NCBI RefSeq assembly: GCF_017939705.1
Contig: NZ_JAGKSQ010000003.1
Location: 186,001 to 250,000, forward strand
DNA: 64,000 nt
Origin: Halalkalibacter suaedae
GTDB lineage: Bacteria; Bacillota; Bacilli; Bacillales; Bacillaceae_D
Direction of reading: 5' to 3'
The position numbers and the translations under genes were made by a program. This document shows, piece after piece, positions 41,747 through 50,810 of this stretch (position 1 is the stretch's first letter; each line of letters starts with the position of its first letter). The notes below the pieces were generated by a model. The model did no database searches, was not told the origin of the DNA, and saw only the letters and a list, made by a program, of their open reading frames with translations.

Positions 41747-41998
41747 TTATTGTGACAATTGCTTTTTTACGAATGGAATTACTTCTGCTGGTTCTTTTTT
41801 CAAGGTTTTGTATTCCACTTTGTATCCTTCCTTTTCCCTTTTGCGAAAAGTCATTTCCGAGATCGGTCTTGGTGTAGTCCATCCAAGTGAATCAATATCC
41901 TCCCAAGAATCGTATGTAATTAACTCAGTCTTATAAAAATACTGGTTTCCGGAAGAATACAAATGACATATATATTTCACTGTCTGTTTTGAATGCAT
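41747..41998 (-). CDS. Hypothetical protein (83 aa)
   Basis: Starts at the ATG at 41998 (AAGGAG upstream). Beta-rich start (VKYICHLYSSGNQYFYKTELITYDSW), Lys/Glu-rich tail. No membrane helix, no family recognised. Confidence 0.6.
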   Translation of the reverse strand: MHSKQTVKYICHLYSSGNQYFYKTELITYDSWEDIDSLGWTTPRPISEMTFRKREKEGYKVEYKTLKKEPAEVIPFVKKQLSQ

Positions 41999-42108
41999 AA
42001 AAAAACTCCTTTCCTCCTTATCCTTTCCGTCTTTCACAAATCCTAAAATTCGAGATTAAAAAATAAGCATGGTAAACTATTAACTAAGAAAATAAGGGAG
42101 GTATTTCG

Positions 42109-43128
42109 ATGACAAATAAACTATTTTCACCATACACCGTTAAAGGGGTCACCTTAAAGAACCGCATTGTCATGTCGCCAATGTGTATGTACTCCTCTGA
42201 GACAAAAGATGGAACAGTCCGTCCTTTCCATATTACTCATTACGAATCAAGAGCAATTGGACAAGTTGGACTTATTATGATTGAAGCAACAGCAGTAACA
42301 CCGCAGGGGCGAATTTCCGATCAAGACTTAGGGATTTGGGATGATTTACATATTTCTGGACACAAAACTGTAGTTGAACGTGTTCATGCCCATGACGCTA
42401 AGGCCGCTATTCAATTAGCTCATGCCGGCCGTAAAGCAACTGTATCAGGAACAATTTATGCCCCTTCTGCGATTCCATTTAATGAAAAAATGGCGATGCC
42501 AAAGGAATTAACAACTGAAGAAATCCATCAAAAAATAGCCGCTTTCCAAGCGGGAGCTCGTCGTTCCAAGCAGGCTGGCTTTGATATTATTGAAATTCAT
42601 GCTGCCCATGGCTATTTATTAAATGAATTTCTATCGCCACTAACAAACAAACGAACAGATGAATACGGAGGTTCTTTGGAGAATCGTTTCCGTATGTTAA
42701 AGGAAACAATTCTAGCTGTGAAAGAGGAGTGGGAAGGACCTCTATTTGTGCGGATATCTGCTGAAGAGTATATGGAAGGCGGGAATACATTATCTGACTT
42801 TGTTCAGCTGTCTCAATGGATGAGGGATTTAGAAGTCGATTTAATCGATGTAAGCACAGGAGGCGTTGTTCCTGCTGGTCCACCAAATGTTTACCCTGGT
42901 TACCAAGTAAAGCATGCAGAAGAAATCAAAAAAGGAGCTAAGATTGATGTAGGTGCAGTCGGTTTAATCACATCTGGTCTTCAAGCAGAGGAAATCCTCC
43001 AGAATGATAGAGCTGATTTAATCTTCGTAGCTCGGGAGCTACTACGTAATCCTTATTGGGCTCGAGTCGCTGCCGAACAACTTAATACAAACATTCAAGC
43101 ACCAACTCCTTATGAACGAGGTTGGTAG
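42109..43128 (+). CDS. namA: NADPH dehydrogenase NamA (YqjM, old yellow enzyme)
   Basis: 339 residues. FMN-binding old yellow enzyme fold: [24 protein letters not shown], with Cys26-type active-site position, the substrate-binding His pair in [16 protein letters not shown], and GAVGLITSG for phosphate. Reduces activated double bonds of enones and nitro compounds, linked to oxidative stress. Start ATG at 42109 follows GGGAGG. Confidence 0.93.
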   Translation: MTNKLFSPYTVKGVTLKNRIVMSPMCMYSSETKDGTVRPFHITHYESRAIGQVGLIMIEATAVTPQGRISDQDLGIWDDLHISGHKTVVERVHAHDAKAAIQLAHAGRKATVSGTIYAPSAIPFNEKMAMPKELTTEEIHQKIAAFQAGARRSKQAGFDIIEIHAAHGYLLNEFLSPLTNKRTDEYGGSLENRFRMLKETILAVKEEWEGPLFVRISAEEYMEGGNTLSDFVQLSQWMRDLEVDLIDVSTGGVVPAGPPNVYPGYQVKHAEEIKKGAKIDVGAVGLITSGLQAEEILQNDRADLIFVARELLRNPYWARVAAEQLNTNIQAPTPYERGW

Positions 43129-43223
43129 AAATGTATGAATGAAGACATTCCTTTCTAGTAAAAGTAATTGTTGCAAATTTTAAGTAAATGATATAAAGTA
43201 GTGAAAAATCTAATAATACTGAT

Positions 43224-43387
43224 TTCTTATCAAGAGAGGTCGAGGGTATGGCCCTATGACACCTCAGCAACCAACAATGATCTTTCATTGTAAGGTGCTA
43301 ATTCCAACAAGTTTAGCCGACTTGAAAGATAAGAAGATGACTATAGTTTTAAAAAAGTCTTCTTCTTAAATGGTGAAGACTTTTTTT
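43224..43387 (+). promoter_or_regulatory. SAM-I riboswitch (S-box) with terminator
   Basis: P1 helix TTCTTATC (43224-43231) with GATAAGAA (43328-43335). Conserved core AGAGAGGTCGAGGG, CACCTCAGCAACC and AAGGTGCTAATTCC. The terminator AAAAAGTCTTC/GAAGACTTTTTTT follows at 43352-43387. SAM binding should switch off the downstream gene. Confidence 0.95.
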
Positions 43388-43483
43388 ATTACCCAAAAAG
43401 TCGGCAACATGGAACAGGACTTGGGGCTAGCAAAAGATCAGTTGTTAGAAAAGAAAAAGATAATAAAAGAGGAGATGGAGAAA

Positions 43484-44587
43484 ATGAGCACAGTTAAAAC
43501 ACAAGCACCATTTCGGGCTGATCATGTAGGAAGCTTCCTAAGACCAGAACGTTTAAAGAATGCACGTTTACAAAAACAAAATGGGGACATTTCTGCTGAA
43601 CAATTACGTTCAATTGAAGATGAAGAGATCACCAAGCTAGTTGAAAAGCAAAAGGAAGTTGGCCTTCAAGGTGTAACTGACGGAGAGTTCAGACGCGGCT
43701 GGTGGCATTATGATTTCCTTGCAGGACTAGATGGGGTCGAACTTTTCGATACAGAATCTGGAATTCAATTTAATGGGGTAGAAACAAGTGCTCATGGAAT
43801 TAGAATAATTGGCAAAATTGATTTTACAAATCATCCAATGATTGACGATTATAAATTCTTACATAGTGTTGCCGGTGACCATCTTGCTAAATTTACAATC
43901 CCTAGTCCAAATATGTTATTTTTCAGAGAGGAATCTGATTTATCACCATATACAACTGAAGAAGAATTGTTTGATGATTTAATTGCTGCTTATAAGAAAG
44001 CGATACAAGCATTTTATGATGCAGGTTGCCGTTATCTTCAGTTAGACGACACATCATGGTCACTATTCTTCTCTGAAGAGTCTCAACAATTAATTAAAGC
44101 CCGTGGACATGAAACAGAGGCACTAGCTCAATTATTCGCTAGAGGAATTAACGAATCAATTGCAGACAAACCTGAGGATTTAGTGATTACAATGCATATT
44201 TGCAGAGGTAACTTCAAATCGACCTATGTCGGAACAGGTGGCTATGAAAATGCTTCAGAAACGATTTTCGGTGGCTTAAATGTTGACGGATTATTTCTAG
44301 AGTTTGATGATGAGCGTTCTGGTGGATTTGAACCTTTAAGACATGTAAAACGAGATGATCTTCAGCTTGTACTAGGATTGATTACGTCTAAATTTGGCGA
44401 GTTAGAAAATCCTGAGAATGTCAAGGCACGTATTAAAGAAGCTAGTGAATATGTCGGCTTGGACCAAATTTGCTTAAGCCCACAATGCGGATTTGCTTCA
44501 ACTGAAGAAGGTAATCTTCTTACTGAAGAACAACAGTGGGACAAGATACGCCATGTTGTTCAAATTGCAGAGGATGTTTGGAAATAA
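43484..44587 (+). CDS. MetE C-terminal-like methyltransferase (YxjG/YxjH)
   Basis: 367 residues from the ATG at 43484 (GAGGAG upstream); an ATG-like reading from 43370 would lie inside the riboswitch terminator. FRADHVGSFLRPERLK, VTDGEFRRGWWHYDFL, YLQLDDTSW, ITMHICRGN and CLSPQCGFAST correspond to the cobalamin-independent methionine synthase C-terminal domain, with the zinc-ligand His and Cys residues. S-box control supports a role in methionine or methyl-thio recycling, as for B. subtilis yxjG and yxjH. Confidence 0.9.
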   Translation: MSTVKTQAPFRADHVGSFLRPERLKNARLQKQNGDISAEQLRSIEDEEITKLVEKQKEVGLQGVTDGEFRRGWWHYDFLAGLDGVELFDTESGIQFNGVETSAHGIRIIGKIDFTNHPMIDDYKFLHSVAGDHLAKFTIPSPNMLFFREESDLSPYTTEEELFDDLIAAYKKAIQAFYDAGCRYLQLDDTSWSLFFSEESQQLIKARGHETEALAQLFARGINESIADKPEDLVITMHICRGNFKSTYVGTGGYENASETIFGGLNVDGLFLEFDDERSGGFEPLRHVKRDDLQLVLGLITSKFGELENPENVKARIKEASEYVGLDQICLSPQCGFASTEEGNLLTEEQQWDKIRHVVQIAEDVWK

Positions 44588-44595
44588 GATTAATA

Positions 44596-44822
44596 AAAAG
44601 AGGCTTGGACAAATGTGTTTTAACTAATGAAAAACCGTACTATTATAAATGGTATAGAAGCACCGCTCCTGAAATATACTTCGCTTTCCGCGGGAAGCCG
44701 GTGAGCCTCCTCGGCTACGCCTGTGGGGTCTCACCTTTGGCTTTTGCATCCCGCAGGAGTCTACGTATATTTCATCCGCTACGTGATTGCTGTTTTCGGT
44801 ATTTCAATTAGATACTTTTTTG
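44596..44822 (+). repeat. Repeat family A, copy 4
   Basis: Core 44663-44780; left arm AAAAAGAGGCTTGGAC begins at 44596, the right arm is partly lost. Apical hairpin GGC-TAC-GCC. It fills most of the gap between the convergent MetE-like and SRPBCC genes. Confidence 0.85.
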
Positions 44823-44930
44823 TAATAGAGAAAATAGGCATAAAAAGGCACTTCAAACCTCTATCGGGATGGGGGCACCCTTAATTTTTCTTTAACAGCC
44901 TTATAACTAGAAATCATAAATGGATGCGAA

Positions 44931-44961
44931 AGAACGCTGCCGAGGCTATCAGCAGCGTTCT
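44931..44961. terminator. Bidirectional terminator-like hairpin
   Basis: AGAACGCTGC and GCAGCGTTCT, perfect 10-bp stem with 11-nt loop, between convergent genes. Confidence 0.75.
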
Positions 44962-44968
44962 ATTTGTA

Positions 44969-45406
44969 TTAGCTATGAAATACTTCCTTTAAAGCTTTCT
45001 CTCTCCCCTTGAACATTTGATTAAGAAAGAGATGAATTAGTTTCTCTGGTAGATATGCTTCAACAACAAGACTATCTGTCATTAACGTTTTGTCAGGTCG
45101 ATCTTCATAACGTTCAAATGCATGCTTGTGCTTCCAATACGTAAACGGAAAAGGCATTACTAGTCCTTTATCAACAAATAGCAATGGTGCTTCGACATCT
45201 TCAATTAGAGAAATCCACTTCATTCGAATCAACGAAAAGCCTAAGCTCATCACTATTTCATTGCCTTGCATAGTCCGAGGATCTGATTCAATCTTTATTT
45301 TGGGGAAAGACGTGATTTTTGCCAAATTCTCAGCTGTAGAAAAAAAATCCCACACGTCATCAATTGGTGCCTCAATGGTCGTTTTGTAAGTGAATGTATA
45401 TTTCAT
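44969..45406 (-). CDS. SRPBCC (START-like) family protein
   Basis: 145 residues. TTIEAPIDDVWDFFSTAENLAKI is the characteristic N-terminus of the polyketide-cyclase/START fold that forms a hydrophobic ligand cavity; basic helical C-terminus. Ligand unknown. It follows yaaR by about 12 bases and may be cotranscribed. Confidence 0.75.
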   Translation of the reverse strand: MKYTFTYKTTIEAPIDDVWDFFSTAENLAKITSFPKIKIESDPRTMQGNEIVMSLGFSLIRMKWISLIEDVEAPLLFVDKGLVMPFPFTYWKHKHAFERYEDRPDKTLMTDSLVVEAYLPEKLIHLFLNQMFKGREKALKEVFHS

Positions 45407-45418
45407 AGCACAGATACC

Positions 45419-45856
45419 CTATGCATAAATGTTTACTAACAATCCCTTAATTTCTCCAACCATATTTAAAATATCTAATCCCTTTTTCTCTTTCTTTAAT
45501 ACAGCATCTGTTAGGTCTAGAAGTTTACGATCCACTTCCTCAACAATTTTATATATTTTCGTTCTTCCTCTTCGGTTAAAACCACGTCTCTCTTCAAGGC
45601 TTAATCCAAATTGAACAGCATCCTCCATGAAATCCTTCACGAGCTGCTTATATTTTCTAAGCTCGTCAACCGTTCGTGTTTCTGAAAGAACCTTTCCTTG
45701 ATCATCTATTTTTTGCATGAGCTGCGATAGACGCTCATATGCCTTTTCATCACGTTGTTTGCCAATGACCTCTTGGAACGATACTTTAGCCTCAGGTCCA
45801 GTTTTCTTAGACTCGACACGCCCTAGTCCTGCTTTGCCAATTCGTTGTATATCCAA
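45419..45856 (-). CDS. YaaR family protein (DUF327)
   Basis: 145 residues from TTG at 45856, with GGAGGTG six bases upstream. SFQEVIGKQRDEKAYERLSQ and MEDAVQFGLSLEERRGFNRRGRTKIYKIVEEVDRKL match DUF327/YaaR. Function unknown; here it is placed with flagellar genes. It follows the flagellin terminator. Confidence 0.8.
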   Translation of the reverse strand: MDIQRIGKAGLGRVESKKTGPEAKVSFQEVIGKQRDEKAYERLSQLMQKIDDQGKVLSETRTVDELRKYKQLVKDFMEDAVQFGLSLEERRGFNRRGRTKIYKIVEEVDRKLLDLTDAVLKKEKKGLDILNMVGEIKGLLVNIYA

Positions 45857-45935
45857 ATCACACACCTCCACTTTCGTTTCAATCACTGATTAGAGTTTAT
45901 CATATAAAATTCACAAGAAGAAAATGAATATCATG

Positions 45936-45972
45936 GAAAAACTGGCGAGAAGAACAAGTCCTCTCGCCAGTT
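45936..45972 (-). terminator. Terminator of the flagellin gene
   Basis: AACTGGCGAGA with TCTCGCCAGTT, perfect 11-bp stem with 11-nt loop, followed by TTTCC leftward. Confidence 0.85.
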
Positions 45973-45982
45973 AAGAAAAAGT

Positions 45983-47434
45983 TTATTGTAAAAGCTGTAA
46001 AACACCTTGTGGTAATTGATTGGCTTGAGCAAGCATTGCTGTTGCAGACTGGTTTAAGATATTGTTACGTGTAAACTCAGTCATCTCAAGAGCCATATCT
46101 GCGTCACGAATACGTGATTCAGAAGCAGTTAAGTTCTCATGAGTTACTTGAAGATTATTGATTGTATGCTCTAGACGATTCTGAACTGCCCCAAGCTTTG
46201 AACGAGCATCAGATAAACTATTAATCGCTTGATCTAAGCTGAAGATCGCTTGATTCGCATCATCATTAGTAAGAACACTTACATCCTCAATTCCAAGTGT
46301 AACAATATCCATGCGAGGAATATCGATCATTACATTTTGGTTTGTATTTGGACCAATTTGGAATGAAAGAGCATTATTTGTAATCGTGAAGTCAAATGGA
46401 TCAACAGTACCATCTGCTGCAACAGGACTATTTTTAATATTAGAATTAAAATTGTATTCAATTCCACCGTGTTTGAAAACACCGTTTGTGCTTACAAGAT
46501 CACGTGGTGCTTGAATTGTAACAGGTCCGTTATCCGTTACATTTCGTAACTCAATTTCCGCTTTAGCTTCCAACGTAATTTTAACTGTTCCAGCACCACT
46601 AATCTTACTCGTATCAATTAACAAACCAGCTACAGTTCTATCATCTGCATTATAGCCAGCCGCAGTTGGGTCGGCTGCATTGGAGCCAATCCCTACAACC
46701 TTACTCCCTATTGATAAACCATCTGGATCTAGTATTTCAACTCTTGCAAATTCATTTTCTTCTACATCACGAACAAGTAGAGTGTATTCACCTAATTTCA
46801 TAGGATCCGCTTCTGCATCTGCTCCAAAATTCTCAAACTGAATATCATTTACACTATCGCCTAATCCAGAAGCAGGTTGAGTGATTTTAGGACTTGGACC
46901 AACTTCTTTAAGAATAACTTGATAGTCTCCAGATTCAAGATTAGCATCATTTACTAATGGAAATCCTTCTAGGTTCACATTATTGGCATCAGCATTAAAC
47001 GTCGTCAATACAGCACTAAACCCATTAAGTAATTTACGTGTATTAAACTCCGTCTTTTCTGAGATATCATCAACCTCTAGCTTTAACTGGTCAATTTCTT
47101 TTTGGATCTGTGCACGGTCATATTCTGTATTTGTATCATTGGCTGCCTGAACAGCAAGCTCACGCATACGTTGAAGCATTGTATGAACTTCCTGCATAGC
47201 TCCCTCAGACGTTTGCATTAGAGAAATACCATCCATCGCATTACGCTCTGCCATCTTTAATCCACGAATTTGTGAACGCATTTTTTCAGAGATTGCTAGT
47301 CCAGCGGCGTCATCAGAAGCACGGTTAATACGTAAACCAGAAGAAAGCTTTTCTAAATTTTTTGAAGTTTGAAATTGGTTTTTATTTAAGTTTCTATACG
47401 CGTTAAGTGCTTGAATATTATTGTTTATTTTCAT
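45983..47434 (-). CDS. hag: Flagellin
   Basis: 483 residues, longer than the ~304 of B. subtilis Hag. The N-terminal D0/D1 domain (INNNIQALNAYRNLNKNQ, RINRASDDAAGLAISEKMR, to about 160) and C-terminal D1/D0 domain (about 385-483, ending LPQGVLQLLQ) are conserved; the ~220-residue middle is variable and rich in Asp, Asn and Ala with very few basic residues. An acidic outer filament fits an alkaline or saline habitat, by inference. ATG at 47434 has AGAGGAG upstream, 13 bases after fliS. Confidence 0.95.
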   Translation of the reverse strand: MKINNNIQALNAYRNLNKNQFQTSKNLEKLSSGLRINRASDDAAGLAISEKMRSQIRGLKMAERNAMDGISLMQTSEGAMQEVHTMLQRMRELAVQAANDTNTEYDRAQIQKEIDQLKLEVDDISEKTEFNTRKLLNGFSAVLTTFNADANNVNLEGFPLVNDANLESGDYQVILKEVGPSPKITQPASGLGDSVNDIQFENFGADAEADPMKLGEYTLLVRDVEENEFARVEILDPDGLSIGSKVVGIGSNAADPTAAGYNADDRTVAGLLIDTSKISGAGTVKITLEAKAEIELRNVTDNGPVTIQAPRDLVSTNGVFKHGGIEYNFNSNIKNSPVAADGTVDPFDFTITNNALSFQIGPNTNQNVMIDIPRMDIVTLGIEDVSVLTNDDANQAIFSLDQAINSLSDARSKLGAVQNRLEHTINNLQVTHENLTASESRIRDADMALEMTEFTRNNILNQSATAMLAQANQLPQGVLQLLQ

Positions 47435-47446
47435 CGTCAGACTCCT

Positions 47447-47875
47447 CTATTCTTTCTCATAAATTGAATTAGTTTCATAGGCTCTTGTTTTCAACTTAAC
47501 TGTCGAAGCTTGCATATCTCGTTTCATCTTCATTGCTTCATTCCAAGATGACATTATCGTTAATAGCAGGTTCATCACTTCTTGAAGGATTGAAGGATCC
47601 TTTTTAAAGTTAGCCTCAATGATCTTATCTGCAATATAGTTATACACTTGTTCTAATTGGTCTGCGATAATGCCAGCTTCATAGTTAATACCAGCACCAA
47701 GGCGATGAATAATATCGCCAGCCTTTTGCATTTTTTCGTTCGCAGTTAGAAAGTCTTTATTATTAATTAATGTAATTGCTTCTTCTAAATTATTGATACA
47801 CGCTTCATATAGAAGAGCAGTTAATTCTTGCGATGATTTTTGATGTAATGCTTCCTTTGTGAGGAACGCTGTCAA
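47447..47875 (-). CDS. fliS: Flagellin export chaperone FliS
   Basis: 142 residues from TTG at 47875 (GGAGGTG upstream). SSQELTALLYEACINNLEEAI, NEKMQKAGDIIHRLGAGINYEAGIIADQLEQVYNY and IMSSWNEA are the FliS family pattern. It caps the C-terminal helix of flagellin until export. Divergent from B. subtilis FliS. Directly upstream of hag, so probably dedicated to it; no fliD is in view. Confidence 0.8.
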   Translation of the reverse strand: MTAFLTKEALHQKSSQELTALLYEACINNLEEAITLINNKDFLTANEKMQKAGDIIHRLGAGINYEAGIIADQLEQVYNYIADKIIEANFKKDPSILQEVMNLLLTIMSSWNEAMKMKRDMQASTVKLKTRAYETNSIYEKE

Positions 47876-47934
47876 AGCTTCCACCTCCGACTAAATCTTT
47901 CATAATTCTATTATCGGTTCTTTCGACAAATTCT

Positions 47935-48228
47935 TTAATACTTTTTCTCCATTTCTTCAATAAGCAGCAAAATTTCAGCCATGACTGAATAGAGCTGTGG
48001 AGGGATATTGTCGCCTAAGTCCATATCAAGTAGGTTCTCAACCAACATCGGGTCCTCTTGCATATGAATATTATTTTTTTTGGCTAAATCGATAATTTGG
48101 TTAGCAACTTGTCCCTTTCCATGTGCAACAACCTGTGGACTTTCATTATGATCATAACGAATAACTGCGGCAGAGGGACCATTAATATGTCGTCGTTGTT
48201 TTTGGTTTATATGTTTTGAAATCATCAT
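47935..48228 (-). CDS. FlhB C-terminal-like protein (YlqH type)
   Basis: 97 residues. AAVIRYDHNESPQVVAHGKGQVANQIIDLAKKNNI matches the cytosolic tail of FlhB, in which the NPTH autocleavage site is absent here. In B. subtilis the counterpart is YlqH, next to ylqG, as here. It may modify export specificity. The start overlaps the ylqG-like stop (ATGA). Confidence 0.8.
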   Translation of the reverse strand: MMISKHINQKQRRHINGPSAAVIRYDHNESPQVVAHGKGQVANQIIDLAKKNNIHMQEDPMLVENLLDMDLGDNIPPQLYSVMAEILLLIEEMEKKY

Positions 48229-50744
48229 ATTTTCAAGTCAAATCCTTTCCCATAACTTGTAGCAGCATTGCTCTGTTTCTTATCTATTGATAGCTCCTTC
48301 TTTTCCTCTTCAGTCTTTAAAGGAGAATACTTAATATCATTAATTGAGTAGCCAATATCAACCAATTTATCAACAGCGTGTTGAACAAGTGGCGTCATTT
48401 TTTGTTTGAAATCCTGTTGATCATTTTTCATCGTAACAGACAATTGGCGGTCTTTAGCTGAAACCAAAATACCAATATCGCCCATCTTAGGTGTCTGCAT
48501 TAAAAAATAAATGCTGCAATTCTCCCAATCAACTTCTTGCCCCTCATTACGCGAATTCACAAAGACTTGCAAGTTTTCAACATTATTTTCTAACAACATC
48601 GGAAGTTGGAAAAATATGCTTTGCATGCCCTGTTGATCTGAACGACTAAGTAATTGTTGGCCAGTTACATTGTTTAGGGCCTGATTTGCTAGTTGCTGTA
48701 CACGTGAACCTTCTTCTTCACCACGGGCTAATTGGAGCAGCATTGATTTCAAGTTTTGATCAGCATTTTGCTGCTGTTCACGCCCACCATTTGCTAATTG
48801 CTGTGCCATTTCACTATCACGATTTAATCCGAGCATTCTTACCATTTCAAGCATTGCACGTGGTGAGCTCTCTTGAACAGGACCTCTCGCTATCTCAGCA
48901 ATCTGTCTCGGGACAGCTTGTTCTGGAGATAAATCACGTAATGCCATCTCTCTTGCTGCTGTATAATGCTTTACTTTCGTGTCAGAAGGTTGAAAGTGAA
49001 CCTTATCAATAAGCTGGGTAACTTCTTTAACAATTTTATTTGCCTCTACATGCTGTCCTTTTGCTAGAAGCTTCTTCGCCTCCGTAAGCTGGCTGCTCGC
49101 TTGCATGAGTTGTCGCTCTGTTTTCATATCTGTAAAAAGCATCATTTCGCTTTTTAATATCGCATGATCTAATTTCTTGATCGTTGCCTCAAGCATTGGC
49201 TTCACTTGTGACTGTGCTTGGTTTCTAAATTGATCAAGTAATCGAGTTGCTTGATCTAATGTTCGATTTACTTCACGTTGAAGAGATTTAAAATCTCCTG
49301 TCATTTGAGCCATCTTTTCAGTAACCGTCGTAACAGCTATTGCCTTACTTGCTGCCTGCATGCTATGAAGAAGATCATCCTGGGCATATGCTGCTTCCTT
49401 TGGTACTGCTAACGCTTGATTAGTTTGGATCGTCTGCTCGAGTTGTTGCAGTCCATTTGACAGTTCTTGACGAGCTTTAAGTTCCCTTCCTTGTGTATTA
49501 AGACTAGCTGCATGCTCAATGATTTGACGTAATGATTGTTTGCTATTTTCAGGTAACTCCATACCATCAAGTTGCGCCTGAATGGATTGAAGGATTTTCT
49601 CAAACACTGGTTCCTTCTGTAACATGCTCATTGTTTGCTGAAGGAAAGTAGCATTAGGCTTATTCACTTGATCCGAGTTTATATTTTTACTTGATGAAAG
49701 TTGCTCAATTAAATTAAGCGATTGAAGAATTTTCTCCCCAGCAACTTGTTGAAGTTGTAGAGCTTGTTTTACTGCTCTATTTAATAACTCATTTGATTGA
49801 TTTTCCGTTAAGGCTGATAATTGACTTCTTACCTCTGGAGTAATTCCTTCTCGTGCAATGAGATTTCGCAGTTGTTGAACCATCTCACTCTCTGCTACAT
49901 CTTGAGGTAATGCTTGGACCACTCGGTCAATGGCTACCCTATTTAATTGGCGAGCCTCTGCTGATAACTGTTCACTACTTCTTTTTATTCCATCTATATC
50001 TGATGTGTTAGGTAGATCGTTCACTACAGTACCTAGTTTTTCGACGGCCTGCTTGATAGAACCATTGTTTACTAGATTTCGAATTTCTTGTGGGGAGGTT
50101 ACCTTATTACTCCCTTCCTGTCCTTGCGCATGTCGTTCACGTGGCTGTACGTTAAAGTCTTGATCAAGTTCTTTTGCTAGATCACTTAGAACCTGATTGA
50201 AGGAACGACCATTTAGAGCTTCGTCAACTGCTTTCAGATGATTTGCTGTGACATCCAGACGTTTATTAGCAAGTGCCTCAATTGTTCGCATTTTCTGTTC
50301 AATTGGTCCTTTGCTTAAAAAACGCTGTAATTCTTGAACAGACTCTGGCGATAGGTCAACACCCTTATTAAGAAGGGTTGATGCGGCCTGTTTCAATTCA
50401 GCGGTTGGTTGATTTACCCCTAGCTGTCGTAATGTTTGCACGACATCAGACTGTCGCTTAGACTGATTGCCCTCACTCGCATTTGTCTGAGCAGATCCTT
50501 TTGAGTCTTCAACAACCTTTACTTTCATGACATCAGATTTATTATCAATCACTTGGATATTTACACGATCACTTGTTGGGAGTGATCCTTCAAATTTAAC
50601 TGGTACCTCTTTACCACGAATCGACAAAACCGCTTCTTCTTTGTTGATTTGTTTGACTGTGGCTTTATAGATATCGCCTTCCTTAAGCTGCGTTCCACGC
50701 TCAACCTGAGGCGAAGAGGTCATTCCTTGATGTTGTATTTGCAT
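48225..50744 (-). CDS. YlqG-like large flagellar-linked protein
   Basis: 839 residues from the ATG at 50744. N-terminal small beta domain (KEGDIYKATVKQINKEEAVLSIRGKEVPVKF), a very long helical, Gln-rich central part with many QLL and LNQ segments, and a C-terminal domain (VENLQVFVNSRNEGQEVDW to IGYSINDIKYSP) that resembles the FliK hook-length control C-terminal region. The layout suggests a FliK-like protein with an extended ruler part. B. subtilis YlqG is adjacent to ylqH as well, though I recall it shorter. No signal peptide. Confidence 0.65.
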   Translation of the reverse strand: MQIQHQGMTSSPQVERGTQLKEGDIYKATVKQINKEEAVLSIRGKEVPVKFEGSLPTSDRVNIQVIDNKSDVMKVKVVEDSKGSAQTNASEGNQSKRQSDVVQTLRQLGVNQPTAELKQAASTLLNKGVDLSPESVQELQRFLSKGPIEQKMRTIEALANKRLDVTANHLKAVDEALNGRSFNQVLSDLAKELDQDFNVQPRERHAQGQEGSNKVTSPQEIRNLVNNGSIKQAVEKLGTVVNDLPNTSDIDGIKRSSEQLSAEARQLNRVAIDRVVQALPQDVAESEMVQQLRNLIAREGITPEVRSQLSALTENQSNELLNRAVKQALQLQQVAGEKILQSLNLIEQLSSSKNINSDQVNKPNATFLQQTMSMLQKEPVFEKILQSIQAQLDGMELPENSKQSLRQIIEHAASLNTQGRELKARQELSNGLQQLEQTIQTNQALAVPKEAAYAQDDLLHSMQAASKAIAVTTVTEKMAQMTGDFKSLQREVNRTLDQATRLLDQFRNQAQSQVKPMLEATIKKLDHAILKSEMMLFTDMKTERQLMQASSQLTEAKKLLAKGQHVEANKIVKEVTQLIDKVHFQPSDTKVKHYTAAREMALRDLSPEQAVPRQIAEIARGPVQESSPRAMLEMVRMLGLNRDSEMAQQLANGGREQQQNADQNLKSMLLQLARGEEEGSRVQQLANQALNNVTGQQLLSRSDQQGMQSIFFQLPMLLENNVENLQVFVNSRNEGQEVDWENCSIYFLMQTPKMGDIGILVSAKDRQLSVTMKNDQQDFKQKMTPLVQHAVDKLVDIGYSINDIKYSPLKTEEEKKELSIDKKQSNAATSYGKGFDLKI

Positions 50745-50810
50745 TGGTTTACACTCCCACTCATTCAAAGTTCTACTTTGTATATCGGACCAAATAGGAT
50801 CGATGTTTAC

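Noticed and set aside
43370-43483. N-terminal extension of the MetE-like protein
   Set aside because: It would begin inside the S-box terminator; the internal ATG at 43484 has a good ribosome site and matches family length.
44536-44811. Open frame running from the MetE-like gene into repeat A copy 4
   Set aside because: The frame shares the repeat-derived peptide seen at copy 1, overlaps a firm gene, and has no ribosome site.
48686-49012. 108-codon frame opposite the ylqG-like gene
   Set aside because: Antisense to a long conserved-looking gene; composition explained by the complementary strand's Gln-rich coding.
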